This document shows, one piece after another, positions 58,380 to 64,000 of a stretch of 64,000 nucleotides of DNA. The DNA is taken from positions 4,540,403 to 4,604,402 of the forward strand of contig CANTUZ010000027.1 of assembly GCA_947846985.1 (NCBI GenBank), in the 5' to 3' direction. Below the pieces are notes generated by a model, which saw only the letters and a list, made by a program, of their open reading frames with translations, had not been told where the DNA came from and ran no database searches. The position numbers and the translations under genes are program-made. The DNA comes from Fratercula arctica. Taxonomy: Eukaryota; Chordata; Aves; Charadriiformes; Alcidae. How positions within the stretch are numbered: position 1 is the first letter of the stretch; every line of letters starts with the position of its first letter.

Positions 58380-60495
58380 GCCGGGATTTTTTGGGGGCAT
58401 CAAGAGGGTTTCTGGGGCGTTAAGAGTGGGATTTTGTGGCATCGTGAGGGTTTTCGTGGCATTACGACGGGGGTTTGTGGCATTACGAGAGGTTTTCATG
58501 GCATCGTGAGGGTCTTTGGGGCATTACGACAGGGCTTTATGGCAATACGAGGGGGTTTGTGGCATTACGAGGGGGTTTGGGGGCATTATGAGGGGTTTTT
58601 TGTGGCATTACGAGGGGTTTCCATGGCAGCTCGCGAGGGTTTTCGGGGCATTGCGAGGGTGTTTATGTGGCATTAGAAGGGGGTTTTTTGTGGCATTACA
58701 AGGTTTTTCTGTGGCATCACTGAGGGCTTTTGTGGCATTACGAGGGGTTTTTCACTGGCATCAACGACAGGGTTTATGGCAATACGAGGGGGTTTGGGGC
58801 ATTACGAGGGGGGTTTGGGCATTATGAGGCGGTTTTGGCATTAGAAGGGGTTTTTGTTGGCATTGCGAGTGTTTTCTGTGGCATTACAAGGGTTTTCTGT
58901 GGCATCACGAGGCTTTTTGGCATTACAACAATTTTCTGGCAATTGAGAGGGGTTTTGTGTACTACGAGGGTTTTCCGTGGCATTACGAGGGTTTTTCATG
59001 GCATCACGAGGGTGTTTTGTGCATTAGAAGGGTTTTTGTGGCATCACAAGGGTTTTGTGGCATGTACAAGGCGGGTTGTGGCATTACGAGGGGTTTTTGT
59101 GGCATCACGAAGATTTACTGGCATTGAAAGGGGTTTCGTGGCATAATGAGAGTTTTTCGTGGCATTTCAAGGTGTCTTGTGGCATTACAAGGAGTTTGGG
59201 GGGCATTATAGGGGGGTTGGGGGGCATTACGAGGAGGTTTTGGGGCATCACGAGGGGTTTTGGTGCATTACGGAGGTTTTGTGGCATTACGAGGAGGTTT
59301 TGTGGCATTATGAGGTGTTTTGGGGGCATTACGAGGCAGTTTTGTGGCATCACGAGAGGCTTTTGTGGCATCACGATGATTTTCTGGCATTGAGAGGGCT
59401 TTTGTGGCATTTCAAGGGGTTTTGTGGCATCATGAGGGGTTTTTGTGGCAATCAGGAGGGGGTTTTGTGGCATCACGAGGGGGTTTGTGGCATATTTCAA
59501 GGGGTTTTGTGGCATCACGAGGGGGTTTGTGGCATCACGAGGACGTTTTGGCGGCATCACGAGGGGTTTTGTGGCATCACGAGGGGTTTTGTGCATCACG
59601 AGGGGTTTTTGGTGGCATACAGGAGGTTTTGTGGCATCACGAGGGGGTTTGTGGCATTATAGGAGGTTTTGGGGCATCACGAGGGGGTTTGGTGGCATCA
59701 CGAGGGGTTTTGTGGCATCACGAGGGCATTTTGGTGGCATTACAGGAGGTTTTGTGGCATCACGAGGGGGTTTTGTGGCACCACGAGGGGGTGTCGGTGG
59801 CATCACAAGGGGGGGGTTTTTGTGGCATCACGAGGGGGGTTTTGTGGCACCACAAGGGCGTTTCGCCGGCATCACGAGGGGGTTTGGGTGGCATACACGA
59901 GGGGGTTTGTGGCATCACAAGGGGGTTTTTGGGCATTACCAGGAGGTTTTGTGCATCACGCAGGGGGTTTGTGGCATTTCAAGGGGGTTTTGTGGCATCA
60001 CGAGGACGTTTTGGCGGCATCACGAGGGGTTTTGTGGTATCACGAGGGGTTTTGTGGCCTCACGAGGGGTTTTGGGTGGCATTACAGGAGGTTTTTGTGC
60101 ACACGAGGGGGTTTTTGTGGCATTATAGGAGTTTTTGGGGCATCACGAGGGGGTTTGGTGGCATCACGAGGGGTTTTGTGGCATCACGAGGGCATTTTGG
60201 TGGCATTACAGGAGGTTTTGTGGCATCACAAGGGGTTTTGTGGCACCACGAGGGGTTTTTGTGGCATCAGGAGGGGGTTTTGGTGGCATCACGGAGGGGT
60301 TTGTGGCATCATGAGGGGTTTTGTTGGCATCACGAGGGGGTTTGGTGGCATCACGAGGGGTTTTGTGTGGCATCACGAGGGGGTTTGGTGGCATCACGGG
60401 GGGGTTTTGTGGCACCACAAGGGCGTTTCGGCGGCATCACGAGGGGGTTTGGCGGCATCACGAGGGGTTTCGGCGGCATCACGAGGGGGTTTCAA
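58380..60495 (+). repeat. ~20-bp minisatellite in delta intron
   Basis: The unit is GGCATCACGAGGGGTTTTGT, about 100 copies. The left part is dominated by GGCATTACGAGG and the right part by GGCATCACGAGG, so at least two subfamilies exist. Confidence 0.93.
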
Positions 60496-60782
60496 GTATT
60501 TTTTTGCTGCTTTTTAAAGGGTTTGGGGGGTTTTTTTGGTCATATTCAAGGCTTTTTTGCCACCCGGCAACGCTTTTTTGGCCGCCTTCCAGCCCCTTTT
60601 TCGCCGCGGGGGCGCGTCTTTTGGCCTCATGGCAAAGACTTTTCGCCACATTAAAGAGCTTTTTTTGCACCAATCCAAGGCTTTTTTGGGGGTTTTTTTT
60701 TGGTTTTTTGGGGGTTTTTTTCCACACCGCTGCCCCACCAGTAAGACACCCCCACACACCACCACCCCCACCGGTTCCTCAC

Positions 60783-61062
60783 CCGTCCTCCGGTTGATCT
60801 CCAGCTGCGTCTCCTCCGCGCCGCCCCGCACCCGGCAGGAGAAGTTGACCGCCTCCATCCAATCCTTCGGCTGACCCGCAACCAGCTCCGCGTCCCCGTG
60901 GCCCCCCTGGCTTGCGTCTTCACCGCTCGGGGGTCCGCCGGCCCACCGGCCACCGTCCAACCAGGCTGGCGTTGACCAAGGTGGTGGAGCAGGGTCAAGT
61001 TGGCCGCCCGGCGTAGGAAGAGCTCGTGGAAAGAAGGGGGGTTGCAGGAGGAGGGGGGAGAC
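60783..61062 (-). pseudogene. IGHD: CH domain of IgD-like gene, disrupted
   Basis: Acceptor GTTTGCCCCCAG and donor ACGG|GTGAGG are good. Domain-like words appear in different frames: FHELFLRRAANLTLLHHL near the start and PKDWMEAVNFSCRVRGGAEE at the end. The exon is 280 bases, not a multiple of three. Several one-base shifts would be needed, one at a C6 run. The B-strand position expected to be Cys reads Leu in the only domain-like frame. Pseudogene or poorly polished sequence. Confidence 0.6.
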
Positions 61063-61329
61063 CTGGGGGCAAACTGAAACGGGGGGGGGGGGGGAGGGGG
61101 GGCATGAGGAGGTTGGGGGCGATGACAAGGGTTGGGGTCGCCCCTCACTCCAGACCCCCGGAGTAGGTGGGGAGGGGAAAGACAAGAGCGTGGAGCTCAC
61201 CGTGGGGGGATGAGGACCTCTCCTGCGTCTCAGGTGTGTGGGGGCGTCTGGGGGGGGACCTGCAAAAGAAGTTGGGGGGGGGGGGGGGGGGGAGGGAGGA
61301 GGATGAGGGTGTGAAGGAGCAGAGGATGG

Positions 61330-61970
61330 CGTGGGGGTGGGCTGGAGAAGGTGGTCCTCAACCCCTGGGAGATGCCAACCCACGTAGGCAAGAGCGGACC
61401 CCCAAAACCAGGCATCAACGGGGGGGGTTCTTGCCTGCCCCCCCAAGGGAGAATCATGGTGGTGGTGGGCTTGGGAAGGTGGTCCTCAACCCCTGGGAGA
61501 GTGCCAACCCACGTAGGACAAGAGCAGGACCCCAACCCAGCATCACGGGGGGGTTCTTGCTGCCCACCCCTAGGAGAATCAGGTGGTTGAATGGACTTGG
61601 GAAGGGGAACCAACCCCGTTGGTGGTGGAAACTCAACCCCTGGGAGATGCCAACCCACATAGGACAAGAGCAGGACCCCAAAACCAGCATCACGTTCTTG
61701 CTGCCCCCCAAGAAGAAATCATGGTGGTGGTGGACTTGGGAAGATGCTCCTCAACCCCTGGGAGATGCCAACCCACGTAGGACAAGAGCAGGACCTCAAA
61801 CCCAGCATCATGGGGGGGTTCTTGCTGCCCCCCCAAGGAGAAATCAGGTGGTTGATAGGCTTGGGAAGGGGAACCCAACCCCGTTGGTGGTGGAAACTCA
61901 ACCCCTGGGAGACGCCAACCCACGAAGGACAAGAGCAGGACCCCAAAATCACGCCAGCGCCCCCTAGTCA
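61330..61970 (+). repeat. Alternating ~125/~148-bp repeat in delta intron
   Basis: CAACCCCTGGGAGATGCC recurs near 61357, 61484, 61631, 61751 and 61901, i.e. a ~270-bp dimeric period. Units share GGACAAGAGCAGGACCCC. Confidence 0.85.
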
Positions 61971-62070
61971 CGCATCATGGAGGGGTTTCGTGGTGAGCAC
62001 CTCCTCCACCTCCACCTCCTTTCACCCCACCACCACCACCACCACCCCCCCCACCCAAAATGGTCCTTAC

Positions 62071-62361
62071 TGGTGTTTTCGGCGACGCGCAGAGGGTTCT
62101 TCAGGACGGGGTGTTCCACCACGCAAGCGTAGCCCTTCCCTTCCTCCCCCTTCTCCAAGCGGAGGACGCTGAGGCTGGAGAAGACCCCCCGACCGGTGAC
62201 GGGTCCCATTTCGGCACGGGCCTGGAGATTCCAGGCGCCCTCCCATCTGATGACGATGTCTCGGGGGGCGAAGTCGGTGACGGAGCAGAGGAGGAGCGCC
62301 CCCCCGCTGTCCCCAGGTGGGACACGGGTCACCGTGGCCTTCGGTGGCTTCTGGAGGTTGC
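62071..62361 (-). CDS. IGHD: CH domain of IgD-like gene, intact
   Basis: 291 bases, phase 1 in and out (CACCCCAG acceptor, ACCA|GTAAGG donor). The C1-set domain has GALLLCSVTDFAPRDIVIRW (Cys and Trp) and GKGYACVVEHPVLKN (Cys). It has one open frame throughout. As the third domain from the membrane it would form part of the extracellular stalk of the heavy chain. Confidence 0.8.
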
Positions 62362-62399
62362 CTGGGGTGGGTGGAGGGGTGGCACCTTGAGCTTCAGGC

Positions 62400-63590
62400 C
62401 CGGGTGGCGCCCCCTGTGGCCCTGGGCCACCCTATAGGGCCCTGGGCCAATCTATAGGGCTCTGTTGACCCCATAGGGGCCTGGTCAACCCTATAGGGCC
62501 CTGTTGACCCCATAGGGGCCTGGGCCAACCTATAGGGCCCTCTTGACCCCATAGAAGCTTGGGACAACCTATAAGGTCCTCTTGACCCCATATGGGCCTG
62601 AACAAGGCTATAGGTCCCTACTGACCCCATATGGGTCCCACCAAGCCCATAGGGGCCTGGGCAAGCCTATAGGGCCCTGCTGACCCCATAGGGGCCTGGG
62701 CAACCCCATAGGGCCCTGTTGACCCCATAGGGGGCTGGGCCAACCTATAGGGCCCGGCTGACCCTGTATGGGCCTGGGCCAACCTATAGGGTCCGGCTGA
62801 CCCCATATGGGCCTGGGCAACCCTATAGGGCCCTGTTGACTCCATATGGACCTGGGCCAACCTCTAGGGCCCTGTTGATCCCATATGGGTCCCACCAAGC
62901 CCATAGGGGCCTGGGCAAGCCTATAGGGCCCTGCTGACCCCATAGGGGCCTGGGCAACCCTATAGGGCCCTGTTGACCCCATATGGACCTGGGCCAACCT
63001 ATAGGGCCCTGTTGACCCCATATGGGTCTCACCAAGCCCATAGGGGCCTGGGCAAGTCTATAGGGCCCTGCTGACCCCATAGGGGCCTGGGCAACCCTAT
63101 AGGGCCCTGTTGACCCCATATGGACCTGGGCCAACCTCTAGGGCCCTGTTGACCCCATAGGGGCCTGGGCCAACCTATAGGGCCCTGATGACCCCATAGG
63201 GGCCTGGGAAAACCTATAGGGCCCGGCTGACCCCGTATGGGCCTGGGCAAGCCTATAGGGCCCTGTTGACCCCATATGGGCCTGGGCCAAGCTATAGGGC
63301 CCTGCTGACCCCATATGGACCTGGGTCAACCTATAGGGCCCTGGGCAACCCTATAGATCCCTGCTGACCTTATATGGGCCTGGGCAAGCCTATAGGGCCC
63401 TGCTGACCCCATATGGGCCTGGGAAACCCTATAGGACCCTGTTGACCCCATAGGGCCCTGGGCAAGTCTATAGGGCCCTGTTGACCCCATATGGACCTGG
63501 GCCAACCCGTAGGGCCCTGTTGACCCCATATAGCCCAGTACGGTCCCATATGGCCCCCTACAGCCCCATATGCCCCCCCGCCCCCCCCCC
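62400..63590 (-). repeat. 39-bp minisatellite in delta intron
   Basis: The plus-strand unit is CTATAGGGCCCTGCTGACC, then CCATATGGGCCTGGGCAAGC; 39 bp, about 30 copies. Because 39 is a multiple of three, long spurious frames rich in GPYRLAQAPMGS arise on the minus strand. Confidence 0.93.
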
Positions 63591-63608
63591 CATACGGCCC
63601 CCACTCAC

Positions 63609-63914
63609 GGTCAGGACCCATGAAGAGCTTCTGGATGATCTTGCCATGACAGGGGACGGTGGCTTCACAGAGCAGCTCGTTGCCGTCCACCCACTCCCTG
63701 AGGGAGACGGGGTGGGTGAGGGAAAGACTCTGGGTGCCGTTGAGGTGGCGGATGGGGCCCGTCGTCTCCCCCCGGTTCCCGTTGAAGGACAAGGTGGCAC
63801 CTTGGAGATGCCAACCCAGGAGAAGGCAGGAGGCCGTGACGGAGCCAACCAGAAGGTCGGCATAGGAGGGTTGGGTGATGTAGAGCTGGGGCTGGAAGGA
63901 GGTGGTGAAGCAGA
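63609..63914 (-). CDS. IGHD: CH domain of IgD-like gene, intact
   Basis: 306 bases, phase 1 in and out (CTGTCCCCCCAG acceptor, GACC|GTGAGT donor), one open frame. An Ig-like domain starting PQLYITQPSYADLLVG, with Cys in TASCLLLGW and in NELLCEATVPC, and an NGT glycosylation site. The canonical C-strand Trp is replaced (ATLSFNG), which makes this a divergent C domain. It is the fourth from the membrane; earlier domains would lie beyond the window end. Confidence 0.72.
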
Positions 63915-64000
63915 CTGGGGGGACAGAGAAGATGAGAAGGTCCACTTTGGGTCATATCTGGTGGTGGCTGTCCATGTATCACGTCTGGTGAGTCCCCATC
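63915..64000. other. Intron upstream of the fourth-from-last delta domain
   Basis: Short remaining sequence, no exon seen before the window ends. Confidence 0.5.

Noticed and set aside
59404..60654. 416-codon plus-strand frame
   Set aside because: Repeat translation (GITRGFVASRG-like) of the ~20-bp minisatellite, antisense to the Ig gene.
62608..63329. Frames encoding a 13-residue repeat on the minus strand
   Set aside because: A 39-bp repeat keeps frame by arithmetic; it lies in an intron between two intact CH exons.
1..64000. CRISPR arrays, bacterial operons or phage
   Set aside because: All repeats are contiguous satellites without unique spacers, and the genes are clearly vertebrate.

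Overview
The window looks like a bird genome. The evidence is a feather-type beta-keratin family, CR1 retroposons, eukaryotic tRNA genes with A/B boxes and T-run terminators, and an immunoglobulin heavy-chain (IgH) constant-region locus whose two genes face each other tail to tail, as expected for the inverted avian IgA gene. Two runs of exactly 200 N (7260-7459 and 47869-48068) split it into three contigs. The size and even the correctness of these joins is not shown by the sequence.

Contig 1 (1-7259) is pure satellite: about 11 head-to-tail copies of a 655-bp GC-rich monomer that is unusually rich in AGCT. No gene is supported there.

Contig 2 (7460-47868) is a tandem array of a ~12.2-kb unit: three complete units (starting at 7460, 19688 and 31863) and part of a fourth (from 44087). 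Each complete unit reads CR1 fragment, keratin gene (+), a 4.8-kb block of tRNA genes (Gln-CTG, Leu-CAG, Gly-TCC, initiator Met-CAT, a decayed Cys-like gene, Ser-AGA), keratin gene (-), then a ~3.9-kb spacer of old repeats. The two keratin genes of a unit lie in ~1.56-kb inverted-repeat arms. In the fourth unit the tRNA block is flipped exactly at the arm boundary. In total there are seven keratin copies (one frameshifted), 17 tRNA genes (two with small indels) and four tRNA-Cys-like pseudogenes.

Contig 3 (48069-64000) holds the 3' ends of two IgH constant genes. On the + strand are a last CH domain with a polymeric-Ig secretory tail, its secretory poly(A) signal, and two membrane exons; I read this as IGHA. 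On the - strand are four CH-domain exons and two membrane exons whose transmembrane segment and KVK end are strongly IgD-like. If this is right, the window is printed in the reverse direction of the IgH locus: mu should lie to the right beyond 64000, followed by delta (- strand), then inverted alpha (+ strand). An IgD-like gene in a bird is the most interesting content, because chicken and duck lack IgD. Two of its CH exons carry frameshifts or a stop, so it may be a pseudogene or may contain sequencing errors. Every larger intron and much of the alpha-delta intergenic region is filled by a different minisatellite.
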